From the NCBI GenBank assembly GCA_903906365.1, contig CAIVKC010000069.1, positions 62,001 through 126,000 of the forward strand: DNA of 64,000 bases, written 5' to 3'. Below the pieces are notes generated by a model. It was given only the letters and a program-made list of their open reading frames with translations, was not told the DNA's origin and ran no database searches. The stretch is from an uncultured Bacteroidota bacterium (GTDB taxonomy: Bacteria; Bacteroidota; Bacteroidia; Chitinophagales; Chitinophagaceae). The first letter of the stretch is position 1. Every line of letters begins with the position of its first letter. A program made the translations under genes and the position numbers. This document shows, piece after piece, positions 9,627-20,307 of this stretch.

Positions 9627-10178
9627 ATGGAAAGCCCCGCTCCAGGCATATTGTTGATTGCAGACCCCTTTTTAAAGGACCCCAACTTTATGAGGACCGT
9701 CGTGTTTTTATGTGAACACAAGGATGAGGGGAGTTTTGGTTTTGTTCTTAACAAACATTACGAATACACCCTTGATGAACTGGTAAACGGGGCTGAAGAC
9801 CTTAAATTACCAGTTTACCTGGGAGGGCCCGTGCAAATGGATACCATTCACTTTCTTCATCAGTATCCCGAAACCATTCCGGGCGGATACGAGATAGGCA
9901 ACGGAGTGTTCTGGGGCGGGGATTTTGAAGTTGCTCTCACGCTGATACGTTCGGGCAAAATTGATACCGGCAGGATTCGGTTCTTCATTGGATATTCAGG
10001 CTGGGGAAGCGGACAGCTCGCAGATGAACTGAAGGAAAAATCCTGGCTGGTTGCCGATGCCACGGAAAATCTTGTTTTCCATAAAAAAGTGGATGATATC
10101 TGGAAGGATTCCCTGCGCCACCTGGGGGGAGACTATGAATTGCTGGTAAATTACCCGATTGATCCCCAACTCAACTGA
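9627..10178 (+). CDS. YqgE/AlgH family protein (UPF0301)
   Basis: The 183 residues match the small cytoplasmic YqgE/AlgH family. Recognisable segments are PGILLIADPFLKDPNF at the N-terminus, VVFLCEHKDEGSFGFVLNK, YLGGPVQMDT, and FIGYSGWGSGQLADEL in the second half. The molecular function of the family is not settled; AlgH was named from an alginate regulation phenotype in Pseudomonas. The gene stands alone, with 294 bp of AT-rich spacer separating it from the divergent kinase, and it converges on atpC. Confidence 0.93.
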   Translation: MESPAPGILLIADPFLKDPNFMRTVVFLCEHKDEGSFGFVLNKHYEYTLDELVNGAEDLKLPVYLGGPVQMDTIHFLHQYPETIPGGYEIGNGVFWGGDFEVALTLIRSGKIDTGRIRFFIGYSGWGSGQLADELKEKSWLVADATENLVFHKKVDDIWKDSLRHLGGDYELLVNYPIDPQLN

Positions 10179-10187
10179 TTCCAGGAC

Positions 10188-10213
10188 AAAAAACCCCCAA
10201 CTTTCGTTGAGGG
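10188..10213 (-). terminator. Intrinsic terminator of the atpD-atpC operon
   Basis: Read on the minus strand, an eight-base stem with one mismatch (CCCTCAAC pairing with GTTGGGGG) closes a GAAA tetraloop and is followed directly by TTTTTTG. It lies 51 bp after the atpC stop codon and is well placed to end that transcript. On the plus strand the same hairpin follows yqgE but lacks a T tract. Confidence 0.8.
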
Positions 10214-10263
10214 CAAACTAACATTTTTCGAAGGGATGATGGACCGTATGAGATTCTTCTATG

Positions 10264-10527
10264 CTATTTGGCTTCCACAGGTAAGGCACCTTCCACCAAT
10301 ACGGTCACTTTGTTATTGATCACCTCTACAAATCCGCTCTGTATATCAAAAAAAGCAAGATGATTGTTCTTATCCTTCAAAACCTTCAGACGGCCTGTCT
10401 TTAAAGCGCTGACCAGTGGTGCATGTTTGGCCAGGACCTCAAAGGATCCGCTGATTCCTGGTAACTGGACCCCGTATACATCCCCGCTAAAGAGTTTTTT
10501 CTCGGGAGTGAGTATTTCTAAATTCAT
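10264..10527 (-). CDS. atpC: F1Fo ATP synthase epsilon subunit, short form
   Basis: This is the central-stalk epsilon subunit of the ATP synthase. The 87 residues cover the N-terminal beta-sandwich only (MNLEILTPEKKLFSGDV, then LPGISGSFEVLAKHAPLVSA, then VEVINNKVTVLVEGA). The C-terminal two-helix domain that makes up the last third of the E. coli protein (about 138 residues) and acts as an inhibitory ratchet is missing. Short epsilon subunits are usual in Bacteroidota. It follows atpD by 50 bp; the other ATP synthase genes are not in the window, which matches the separate atpDC operon seen in this phylum. Confidence 0.95.
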   Translation of the reverse strand: MNLEILTPEKKLFSGDVYGVQLPGISGSFEVLAKHAPLVSALKTGRLKVLKDKNNHLAFFDIQSGFVEVINNKVTVLVEGALPVEAK

Positions 10528-10577
10528 AATACTATGGATGGGTTCTGAACTGTATGCAAAAAGAATATTTTTTTCTC

Positions 10578-12089
<1,512 letters not shown>

Positions 12090-12117
12090 TTAAATGTCAG
12101 GAGTATAAAATCGGCTG

Positions 12118-12125
12118 CAAAGGTA
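12118..12125 (-). promoter_or_regulatory. Candidate -7 promoter box of atpD
   Basis: The minus strand reads TACCTTTG, an exact match to the Bacteroidota TAnnTTTG box, 41 bp before the atpD start. No clear TTTG lies at the expected -33 position (TTTCG is the nearest). The predicted leader is about 35 nt. Confidence 0.6.
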
Positions 12126-12217
12126 AGGGAGTGGAGGGAAAAATCCGAAATCCTGTCTTTATTATTGTAAAAAATATGGATATGGTGTCAAAAAAAACAA
12201 TAAGCCGCGGTAAACTT

Positions 12218-12225
12218 TACATTTG
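12218..12225 (+). promoter_or_regulatory. Candidate -7 promoter box of the acyltransferase-dnaX unit
   Basis: TACATTTG matches TAnnTTTG and ends 17 bp before the start codon at 12243, giving a leader of only about 10-13 nt. The -33 element is not recognisable. Confidence 0.5.
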
Positions 12226-12242
12226 CCCCTTTAAATCATACT

Positions 12243-13409
12243 ATGCAACTGATAGAAGTCAGGGATAAAACAACGGCTGGTGATTTTATACGTGTGAATG
12301 TGGAACTGAACAAAGGTTTTCCCGGATATATCAGGCCGCTGGACGCGGAGATCAATGAGGTTTTCGATCCGGGGAAAAACAAGGCTTTCCGGCAGGGAAA
12401 ATGTATTAGGTGGATACTCAAAGACGATGAAGGCCGGTTATGTGGCCGAATTGCCGCCTTTACCAACAAGAAATACCGTAATAAAGGGGATGAATTTCCC
12501 GCGGGGGGGATTGGTTTTTTTGACTGCATACGCAACCAGGACGCTGCCGATATGCTTTTTGATGTCGCCAAACACTGGCTGATGCAACAGGGGATGGAAG
12601 CCATGGACGGACCGATCAATTTCGGAGAGCGGGATAAATGGTGGGGGCTGGTCATAGAGGGATTCCATGAGCCACCCTATGGCATGAATTTCAATCAGCC
12701 CTATTACCGGGATTTATTTGAACAATATGGTTTTCAGACCTATTTCAAGCAAATCTGCTTTGGACTAGATCCCAAAAAGCCGCTGAGTGAAAAGCTGCAA
12801 AAAAGGCATGCGCAAGTGGAAATGGACCCGGCCTTCAGCGCAACCCACATTACCAAAAGCAGGCTGGAAAAATTTGCGGCTGATTTTACCACCGTATATA
12901 ATAAAGCCTGGGCTGGCCATGGAGGCTTGAAAGAACTCAAAAAGGACCAGGTGGTCCTGATGTTCAACAGGATGAAACCCCTCATGGATGAAAGGACCAT
13001 TTGGTTTGTTTACCACCACAAAGACCCCATTGCGATATTTGTCAACCTGCCTGACCTGAATCAGTATTTCAAGCATTTCAACGGACGGTTTGGCCTGTTG
13101 CAGAAAATTCATTTTCTGTGGTTAAAATATACCAAATCCTGCAAAAAGCTGACGGGTCTTGTTTTTGGGATCGTCCCGGAATTTGCCGGAAAAGGAATTG
13201 ACGCTTATATGATCGCGGAGGCGGCAAAAATAGTCCAGCATGCCACCCATTACACCGATTATGAAATGCAATGGGTGGGGGATTTCAACCCCAAAATGAT
13301 CAATATAGCCAAATCCCTGGGAGACAGCTATATCAGCAGGACGCTGGTTACATACCGCTACCAGTTTGACCGTACACGGGAATTCAAACGCCACCCTATT
13401 CTGCATTAA
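12243..13409 (+). CDS. GNAT-fold acyltransferase-like protein, function unknown
   Basis: This 388-residue cytoplasmic protein resembles a family of long GNAT-fold proteins (YghO-like) found in many Bacteroidota. Visible segments are GRIAAFTNKKY, GGIGFFDCIRNQDAADMLF, AMDGPINFGERDKWWGL and the C-terminal FGIVPEFAGKGIDAYM, which fits the acyl-CoA binding turn of GNAT domains. No substrate can be named. It lies 27 bp before the likely dnaX start and probably shares its promoter with dnaX. The fold assignment is fairly sure, the reaction unknown. Confidence 0.75.
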   Translation: MQLIEVRDKTTAGDFIRVNVELNKGFPGYIRPLDAEINEVFDPGKNKAFRQGKCIRWILKDDEGRLCGRIAAFTNKKYRNKGDEFPAGGIGFFDCIRNQDAADMLFDVAKHWLMQQGMEAMDGPINFGERDKWWGLVIEGFHEPPYGMNFNQPYYRDLFEQYGFQTYFKQICFGLDPKKPLSEKLQKRHAQVEMDPAFSATHITKSRLEKFAADFTTVYNKAWAGHGGLKELKKDQVVLMFNRMKPLMDERTIWFVYHHKDPIAIFVNLPDLNQYFKHFNGRFGLLQKIHFLWLKYTKSCKKLTGLVFGIVPEFAGKGIDAYMIAEAAKIVQHATHYTDYEMQWVGDFNPKMINIAKSLGDSYISRTLVTYRYQFDRTREFKRHPILH

Positions 13410-13436
13410 TAACAGATAATGTATCTTGCACCAGGT

Positions 13437-15239
13437 ATGGATAAATTCATTGTTTCAGCACGTAAATACAGGCCGCAGAATTTTTCGACAGTTGTTGGGC
13501 AATCCCATATTACCACGACGCTGAAGAATGCCATCAAAAATAACCAGCTTGCCCATGCCTTCCTGTTTTGCGGTCCCCGGGGTGTGGGTAAGACTACCTG
13601 CGCCAGGATCCTTGCCAAAACCATCAATTGCGAGTCCAAAACCCCGGATGGGGAAGCATGCGACCAGTGCAACTCCTGCATTTCATTCAATGAAGGCATT
13701 TCCCTCAATATTCATGAACTGGATGCCGCCTCCAACAACTCGGTGGATGACATCAGGACCCTGGTCGAACAGGTACGATTCGCCCCCCAGGCCGGCAAAT
13801 ACAAGGTATACATCATAGATGAGGTGCATATGCTCAGTTCCTCGGCCTTCAATGCATTTCTTAAAACCCTGGAAGAACCGCCCCCGTACGCCATTTTTAT
13901 ACTTGCCACGACCGAAAAGCATAAAATCATACCTACCATACTGAGCCGTTGCCAGATATTTGATTTTAAAAGAATTACGGTAAATGATACAGTTGAGCAC
14001 CTGTCGGAAATATGTACCAAAGAGGAAATCAGGGCTGAAAAAGCCGCACTCCAGGTAATTGCCCAGAAAAGCGAGGGCTGCATGCGTGATGCGTTGAGCA
14101 TATTGGACAAGATTGTGAGTTTCACCAATGGCGAACTTACCTATGCCAATACACTGGAACACCTCAATATCCTGGACGCTGACTATTATTTTAAACTGCT
14201 GGAAGCCATGCAGGGCCAGCACCTTTCGGATGCCTTGCTCATCTATGATGATATCAACCGCAAGGGCTTTGAAGGAGACCTGGTTTTGAATGGATTTGCC
14301 GAATTCATCCGTAACCTATTGGTTTGCAAGGACGAAAAGTGTGCCGTCCTGCTGGAAGCCGTGGAAAGCTTCCGGGAAAAATACAAGGGGGTAGCCAAAC
14401 AAACCAGTACCGTATACCTCATAAGTGCCCTCAATGTGCTCAATGAAGCGGAAATCAATTACAAGGCGGCGCGGAACAAAAAGCTGCACGTGGAACTGGT
14501 ATTGATCAAACTATGCTATCTGCAGCAGGCCCTGGAACTGACTTCCGCCGAACCGGCAGAGGCCAAAAAAAAATTAGCACAGTCATCCAGGCCCGTGGCT
14601 TTCCGGCAAATTCCGTCTTTCCAACTTCGCCGGTCTGAGGGCGGCCCTGCCAGGGCCGGCAGTGAATCCGGGGGCGCCCGGCTCATGGTAGAGAGTCCCG
14701 CACCTGAGAAAAAGGAACCTCTTCCCCTCCCCCAAAACAGCACACCCGCGCCGGCTGTATCAAAAAAGTCCCCGGAAATCACGCCCCCCCCGACCTTTGG
14801 GGCCCTTTCCAAGATCCGCCAGCAATTCACCAACAGGAGTCAGCAGGCCGAAGATGTTATTAAACCACTGGCCGAGGAGCCTCTTCAGGCGGCCTGGAAG
14901 GCATTCACCAAAATATTAAGGGAAAACAAGAATTCTGCGGTTCAAAGTTTCGAAAGGGCTGTTCTGGTCATCAAGGATAAGGGCCTATTTGAGGTTATCA
15001 CCAACAATAACCTGGAACAGAAATTCATCGAGCAGGAAAAAAGGAACCTGACCGATTTTCTTCAAAAGCAATTCAATAACAAAGCGCTTTCCCTCAGCAT
15101 TATTGTTGGGGAAAATACCCAGCAGGAGGAGACCGGCGAAAGGACCCTTACAAGAAAGGAACAATTTATGCAGATTTCGGAAAAATATCCCCTGGTAAAG
15201 GAATTGAAAGACAGGCTTAAACTGGACCTGGATTACTGA
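13437..15239 (+). CDS. dnaX: DNA polymerase III subunits gamma and tau
   Basis: DnaX is the clamp-loader ATPase that loads the sliding clamp; the long tau form also holds two core polymerases and DnaB. From the start chosen here the protein has 600 residues; MDKFIVSARKYRPQNF is the typical N-terminus, so the ATG at 13437 is preferred over the in-frame one at 13419. Seen are the P-loop GPRGVGKTTCARILAK near residue 45, the zinc-binding Cys cluster CDQCNSC, the Walker B IIDEVHML, and the sensor SRCQIF. After domain III a Pro/Ala-rich linker (about 380-480) leads to a tau-like C-terminal domain. A run of nine adenines at the border (14565-14573) may give a short gamma product. Confidence 0.97.
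   Translation: MDKFIVSARKYRPQNFSTVVGQSHITTTLKNAIKNNQLAHAFLFCGPRGVGKTTCARILAKTINCESKTPDGEACDQCNSCISFNEGISLNIHELDAASNNSVDDIRTLVEQVRFAPQAGKYKVYIIDEVHMLSSSAFNAFLKTLEEPPPYAIFILATTEKHKIIPTILSRCQIFDFKRITVNDTVEHLSEICTKEEIRAEKAALQVIAQKSEGCMRDALSILDKIVSFTNGELTYANTLEHLNILDADYYFKLLEAMQGQHLSDALLIYDDINRKGFEGDLVLNGFAEFIRNLLVCKDEKCAVLLEAVESFREKYKGVAKQTSTVYLISALNVLNEAEINYKAARNKKLHVELVLIKLCYLQQALELTSAEPAEAKKKLAQSSRPVAFRQIPSFQLRRSEGGPARAGSESGGARLMVESPAPEKKEPLPLPQNSTPAPAVSKKSPEITPPPTFGALSKIRQQFTNRSQQAEDVIKPLAEEPLQAAWKAFTKILRENKNSAVQSFERAVLVIKDKGLFEVITNNNLEQKFIEQEKRNLTDFLQKQFNNKALSLSIIVGENTQQEETGERTLTRKEQFMQISEKYPLVKELKDRLKLDLDY
14565..14577 (+). promoter_or_regulatory. Candidate slippage / frameshift site in dnaX
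   Basis: Nine consecutive adenines (14565-14573) read AAA AAA AAA in frame, just after the clamp-loader domain III. Losing one A gives KKN then TAG (14575-14577). A -1 shift gives 21 more codons and TGA at 14636-14638. Thermus dnaX makes gamma by RNA polymerase slippage on a nine-A run, and E. coli dnaX uses ribosomal -1 shifting on A AAA AAG. The run is seen; slippage here is inferred. Confidence 0.6.
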
Positions 15240-15327
15240 GTACTTTCCCTGAAATGCATTTCTGTTAAACTTTTCGGAACAATTTTGGCAAATCCACCAA
15301 TGATAGGAGATTTGCATATCTAATACT

Positions 15328-18300
15328 ATGGCAAACAGTCCGACAAACCAGGTTTTTCAAACAAACTCCCCTTCGAGGTGGCAACGGGTTAAATGGAGTA
15401 CACGTATTGTGCTGTTTTTCATTGTATTAGGTATTGTAGTGATCACCATTGCCCTAACCAGGGTGGATTTGCCCGCACTGCCCCGTATGATGAGTGCGCA
15501 GGAAAAACAGGTGCTGCTCGATACAAACAACAGCTGGCTCACCGGTAAAAGCCGGATCGCCAAGCAATATGGGGGATTTAGAAAATTCATCAACGAAAAG
15601 GAGGCCTACCGGGCGGGCGGTTTCCCCATTCCCAAAAGATTCAGAAAGAAAAACGGGGTCATTGTCCAGGCGGACTCCAGTTTCTATTCCTTCCGGAAGT
15701 TCCCGACAGGCATACGGGCGGCCTTTTATGTGGACTGGGACCCTCAGTCATTTTCCTCGCTGGAACAAAACATCCAGCATCTCAATATGGTCATCCCTGA
15801 GTGGTTCTTTATCAACCCGCAGGCAGATACCATGTATACCTCCATTGATGAGAAAGCCCAAACCATCATGACCAGTGCGGGGGTTAAGATCATTCCCATA
15901 CTGTCCAATAATTTCAACGAGGTTTTCCGCGGTGACGCCGTCCACCGTATCATCAATGATCCCCGCAAGAGGGAACGCCTGATCACGGACCTGATCCGGG
16001 TGCTGGAAAAAAACAATTTCGCGGGGGTCAATATCGATTTTGAAGACCTGCAGGAGAAAAGAAATGAAACGCTGGTATCCTTTCAAAAGGAGCTTTATAG
16101 CAAACTACATGCAAAGGGACTGCTGGTTACCCAGGACGTGGTGCCCTTTAATGAGGATTATAATTTTACGGAATTATCCAGGTACAATGATTACATATTC
16201 CTGATGGCCTATGATCAGTATTCTGAAAGTACCGTTCCCGGCCCAATCTGCCACCAGAAATGGATTGAAGGCGCGGTGGACCAGGCTGCCAAGAAAATAC
16301 CTACCCAAAAGCTGGTGCTGGCCGTCTCTGCTTTGAGCGGATACAACTGGAAACTGGGACCCGGCGGCAAACCACTGTCAGCCTCTCCGGTGACCTATCA
16401 GCAGGCCTTAACCCTGGCAAAAAGTTATGATGGGGATATTGATTTTGACAATGATTCCTATAACCTGCATTTTAGCTACACCGATGAAGAAGGCTTTAAA
16501 CATGAAGTCCATTTTACGGATGCCGCCACCACCTTCAACGGAATGCGCTTTGCCACCGAATACGGGCTCAGCGGTGTGGCCATGTGGAGGCTGGGTGCGG
16601 AGGATTCCAGGATCTGGGATTTCTACGACAGGGATATGTCCCGGGACAGCATTAAAAAATTCGATTTTGCCGCCTTCAGTTCGGTCAAAATGTCCCTGAA
16701 CAGTGAAACAGTCGATTACCAGGGTGAGGGCGAGATCCTCGATGTAATCGGGGGGCCTACCAGCGGAAGAATCACCCCCGAAGTCGACACAACCGAGATG
16801 CTCATCAGTGAGGAAACCTTCGACAGCCTGCCTTCCAAATGGGTAGCCAGGAAATACGGAACCCAGGATAAAAAGAAGCTGGTCCTGACCTTTGATGACG
16901 GCCCCGATCCTTTATATACGCCCCAGATCCTGGATATTTTAAGCCAGGAAAAGGTTCCAGCCACCTTTTTTGTGGTGGGTATCAACGCGGAAAACAATAT
17001 TCCCATAGTAAAGCGGATTTTCCGGGAGGGGCATGAAATAGGTAACCATACTTTCACGCACCCCAATATAGCCAAGGTCAGCAGGAAAAGGGCCATACTG
17101 GAAATGGAATCAACCCGGCTGTTGATAGAGTGTATAACCGGACATTCCACGGTCATGTTCCGGGCGCCATTTAACGCGGATTTTGAACCCCAGAAACCCG
17201 AAGAATTAATTCCGGTAGCCATAGCCCGGACCCTCAATTACCTGGATATCGGGGAATCCATTGATCCCCTTGACTGGGAGCCCGGAACCAGCGCGGATTC
17301 CATTGTTGCCCGCGTGATCAAACGCAAGGAGGATATGACAGCCCAGGACCTCAGCGGAAATATCATTTTGCTCCATGATGCCGGAGGTGACAGCAGGGCA
17401 GCCACCGTCAAGGCTTTGCCTGAAATCATCCGCTACTTCAAGGCCAAAGGATATACATTCACCACCATTGCAGACCTGCTGGGAAAGAAAAAGGAGGACC
17501 TGATGCCGGAGGTTCCCCACGGAAGCGGATATTACCTGCTGCAGCTTAACTATTACCTGGCCGAAATGGGTTATTGGGGCAGTCATTTTCTGTTTTCCCT
17601 GTTCATCGTCTTCATCCTGCTTTCAGTGGGAAGAATCCTCTTTCTTGCCGTGATTGCCACCCGGGAGTATTACCGGGAAAAAAAGGCCGCGCTGGGCCCC
17701 TTCTGGCTGAAAGGAGGCCCCCCGCCACCGCTGGTAAGCATTATTGTGCCCGCCTTCAACGAGGAGGTCAATGCGGTGGGTTCCCTCCAAAGCCTGCTTC
17801 AGACCGATTACCCGAATTTTGAAATCATTTTTGTCGACGACGGAAGCCGGGACAGCACTTTTCAGAAAGTAAGCGAAGCGTTTGCCTCCCATCCGAAAGT
17901 CAAGGTGTTTTCAAAACCCAACGGCGGAAAGGCTTCGGCCCTCAATTATGGTATCCAGCAATCTCAAGCCGAATTTGTGGTATGCATCGATGCTGATACC
18001 AAACTCAAACAGGATGCTGTTTCCAGGATGATGATGCATTTTTCACCTATTAGAAACTCCGGCCAAACAGCCGAGGTAGGGGCGGTTGCCGGAAATGTCA
18101 AAGTGGGCAATGAAGTGAATCTTTTGACCCGCTGGCAATCCATTGAATACATCAGCAGTCAGAATTTTGACCGCAAGGCCTTTGCCTACCTCAATGCCAT
18201 CACGGTGGTCCCCGGTGCTATCGGAGCCTTCAGAAAAAGGGCCATTGAGCAGGCGGGGGGATTTACCACCGATACCCTGGCCGAAGACTGTGACCTGACC

Positions 18301-18831
18301 ATCCGGATCATCCGCTGCGGCTATGTGGTGGAGAACGAAAACCAGGCCATTGCCCTCACAGAAGCGCCGGAAACCCTTAAAATGTTTTTTAAACAGCGAT
18401 TCAGGTGGAATTTTGGTGTTATGCAAACCTTTTGGAAAAACCGGGATGCCCTGTTCAACTGGAAATATAAATGGCTTGGATGGGTTGCCCTGCCCAATAT
18501 TCTGATCTTCCAATACATCATCCCTTCGGTCATTCCCTTTGCGGATTTCTTCATGGTGGTAGGTCTGCTCACGCAGAATTATGCAAAGATCGGCTTCTAC
18601 TACCTCCTTTTTATGCTGGTCGATGTGGCCGTGGCCATACTGGCCTTCAGCTTTGAAAAGGAGAAGAAATCAAAACTGGTATGGCTGATCCCCCAAAGAC
18701 TCATCTGGCGTTGGTTATTGTGGTATGTGCTTTTCCGGACCATACGCAGGGCCTTTAAGGGGGAACTCCAGCACTGGGGTGTTCTCAAAAGAACCGGTAA
18801 TGTCAAAGACATGGCAACTGCAGGCGCCTGA
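15328..18831 (+). CDS. GH18-like / polysaccharide deacetylase / GT2 synthase fusion protein
   Basis: One polypeptide of 1167 residues carries three enzyme modules. After an N-terminal membrane helix (about 26-43) comes a GH18-like TIM barrel (about 130-430) with AGVNIDFED near residue 235, which keeps the Asp-x-Glu of the DxxDxDxE motif but lacks its first two Asp. Next is a NodB-type deacetylase (about 515-700) with TFDDGP, NHTFTH, MFRAPF and ILLHD. A helix near 755 leads to a processive GT2 domain with PAFNEE, DDGS near 837, DAD, AEDCDL and QRFRW near 1023, then more helices. The layout joins in one chain the functions split between PgaC (synthase) and PgaB (deacetylase plus hydrolase) in poly-GlcNAc export. 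A secreted, partly deacetylated beta-GlcNAc polymer is the likely product, by inference. Confidence 0.88.
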   Translation: MANSPTNQVFQTNSPSRWQRVKWSTRIVLFFIVLGIVVITIALTRVDLPALPRMMSAQEKQVLLDTNNSWLTGKSRIAKQYGGFRKFINEKEAYRAGGFPIPKRFRKKNGVIVQADSSFYSFRKFPTGIRAAFYVDWDPQSFSSLEQNIQHLNMVIPEWFFINPQADTMYTSIDEKAQTIMTSAGVKIIPILSNNFNEVFRGDAVHRIINDPRKRERLITDLIRVLEKNNFAGVNIDFEDLQEKRNETLVSFQKELYSKLHAKGLLVTQDVVPFNEDYNFTELSRYNDYIFLMAYDQYSESTVPGPICHQKWIEGAVDQAAKKIPTQKLVLAVSALSGYNWKLGPGGKPLSASPVTYQQALTLAKSYDGDIDFDNDSYNLHFSYTDEEGFKHEVHFTDAATTFNGMRFATEYGLSGVAMWRLGAEDSRIWDFYDRDMSRDSIKKFDFAAFSSVKMSLNSETVDYQGEGEILDVIGGPTSGRITPEVDTTEMLISEETFDSLPSKWVARKYGTQDKKKLVLTFDDGPDPLYTPQILDILSQEKVPATFFVVGINAENNIPIVKRIFREGHEIGNHTFTHPNIAKVSRKRAILEMESTRLLIECITGHSTVMFRAPFNADFEPQKPEELIPVAIARTLNYLDIGESIDPLDWEPGTSADSIVARVIKRKEDMTAQDLSGNIILLHDAGGDSRAATVKALPEIIRYFKAKGYTFTTIADLLGKKKEDLMPEVPHGSGYYLLQLNYYLAEMGYWGSHFLFSLFIVFILLSVGRILFLAVIATREYYREKKAALGPFWLKGGPPPPLVSIIVPAFNEEVNAVGSLQSLLQTDYPNFEIIFVDDGSRDSTFQKVSEAFASHPKVKVFSKPNGGKASALNYGIQQSQAEFVVCIDADTKLKQDAVSRMMMHFSPIRNSGQTAEVGAVAGNVKVGNEVNLLTRWQSIEYISSQNFDRKAFAYLNAITVVPGAIGAFRKRAIEQAGGFTTDTLAEDCDLTIRIIRCGYVVENENQAIALTEAPETLKMFFKQRFRWNFGVMQTFWKNRDALFNWKYKWLGWVALPNILIFQYIIPSVIPFADFFMVVGLLTQNYAKIGFYYLLFMLVDVAVAILAFSFEKEKKSKLVWLIPQRLIWRWLLWYVLFRTIRRAFKGELQHWGVLKRTGNVKDMATAGA

Positions 18832-19008
18832 TCTGCCGTGTTGGAAATCATGCGGCCTTCCTGCACAGCTCTTTTGGGGACCGCTTGCTTGTATAGAACT
18901 TCCTCAAAACAGGGGCTGACCGGCCAGGGTGCATTCTCCTGGAAGGGCCGGCAACTAATATTTTTTTTCTACCACCTAAACCGGTATTTTTCCTGATTAT
19001 ACTCCCAT

Positions 19009-20307
19009 TTGAAAAAGAAGATCGGCATATATACTGCATCAGCCATCGTGGTGGCCAATATGATCGGCACCGGTGTATTTACCAGCGTCGGTTTCCAGCT
19101 CACTTCGGTGCAAAACACCTGGAGCATACTGCTGCTTTGGTTTGCCGGCGGACTGATGGCGCTATTCGGAGCCTTCGCCTATGCTGAACTCGGCACCCAT
19201 TTTAAGGAATCGGGCGGGGATTACATTTATTTGTCCCGTGTATTTCACCCGTTGTTGGGCTATTTGTCTGCCTGGGCAGGCCTTACCGTGGGATTTTCAG
19301 CCCCCGTGGCCCTGGCCGCCATGGCATTTACCAAATACCTGGCCCCCTTTGGACTGCAGAATAACGTGTGGCTTGCCATCGGAGTGATCGTGCTGATCGG
19401 ACTGATGCACAGTTTTACCATCCGGCATAGCAGCCGTTTTCAAAACCTGTCGACCATCATCAAGGTCCTGTTCATCGTTTGCCTGATCGTGATTGGTTTT
19501 GTGATTTCCGGCGATGGAAACAATGCCATTGACATGGGAGGTTCCTGGAAACATGAATTGCTCAAACCCGGATTCGCCGTCTCCATGGTCTACGTGTCTT
19601 TTGCTTATACGGGCTGGAATGCGGCTGCTTATGTGGTGGATGAAATCGATCAGCCCAAAAAAAATCTCCCCCTTTCCCTTATAGGCAGCACCCTGTTTGT
19701 GGCATTGGTGTATATCCTGTTCCAGTTTGTGCTGTTAAAGAACGCCACGGTGGCCCAATTGGAAGGTAAGGAAGAAGTTACTTTCATATCCTTTACCAGG
19801 CTGCTGGGAACCAACGGCGGAAAATGGGTAAGTATTTTTATTGCCATTCAGCTGATAGCTACCGTAAGCTCCTATCTATGGGTGGGACCCCGGGTTACCT
19901 GGGCTATGGCCAGGGAAAATAAGCTCTGGCAGCCACTGGCAAAAAAAAACCAGCACGGAATACCGGTGGCCGCCGTTTGGCTGCACGTATTCATAAGTAT
20001 CGTACTCGCCCTGAGCGGTTCATTTGAGAAGATATTATTATATGCCGGTTTCGTTTTGCAGTTTATGGCTTCCCTGACGGTTGCAGCCAGCCTTTTTATC
20101 CGGGGAGCGGAAGCCGATACCTTTAGAAGCCCCTTTAAGCCCCTTCTTCAGCTCATATTTCTGATTTTCAATGGCTGGGTACTCATTTTTACGCTTAAAA
20201 CCAGGCCCATGGAAAGTCTCATCGGTATTGGCATCCTTTTGGCAGGGTTGGTTATTTATTATTTTGACCAACCCTTTGGGGTATCCCTACCTGCTGATTC
20301 TGATTGA
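19009..20307 (+). CDS. APC-family amino acid permease
   Basis: This integral membrane transporter (432 residues, about 12 helices) carries the amino acid-polyamine-organocation signature near its N-terminus: ASAIVVANMIGTGVFTSVGF, with the GTG loop that binds the substrate backbone. Other family segments are YAELGTHFKESGGDYIY and FAYTGWNAAAYVVDEI. It starts at TTG (19009); no ATG lies upstream in frame and the next Met falls inside the first helix. The substrate cannot be told from the sequence. It stands alone between the synthase fusion and the PDH E2 gene. Confidence 0.9.
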   Translation: MKKKIGIYTASAIVVANMIGTGVFTSVGFQLTSVQNTWSILLLWFAGGLMALFGAFAYAELGTHFKESGGDYIYLSRVFHPLLGYLSAWAGLTVGFSAPVALAAMAFTKYLAPFGLQNNVWLAIGVIVLIGLMHSFTIRHSSRFQNLSTIIKVLFIVCLIVIGFVISGDGNNAIDMGGSWKHELLKPGFAVSMVYVSFAYTGWNAAAYVVDEIDQPKKNLPLSLIGSTLFVALVYILFQFVLLKNATVAQLEGKEEVTFISFTRLLGTNGGKWVSIFIAIQLIATVSSYLWVGPRVTWAMARENKLWQPLAKKNQHGIPVAAVWLHVFISIVLALSGSFEKILLYAGFVLQFMASLTVAASLFIRGAEADTFRSPFKPLLQLIFLIFNGWVLIFTLKTRPMESLIGIGILLAGLVIYYFDQPFGVSLPADSD

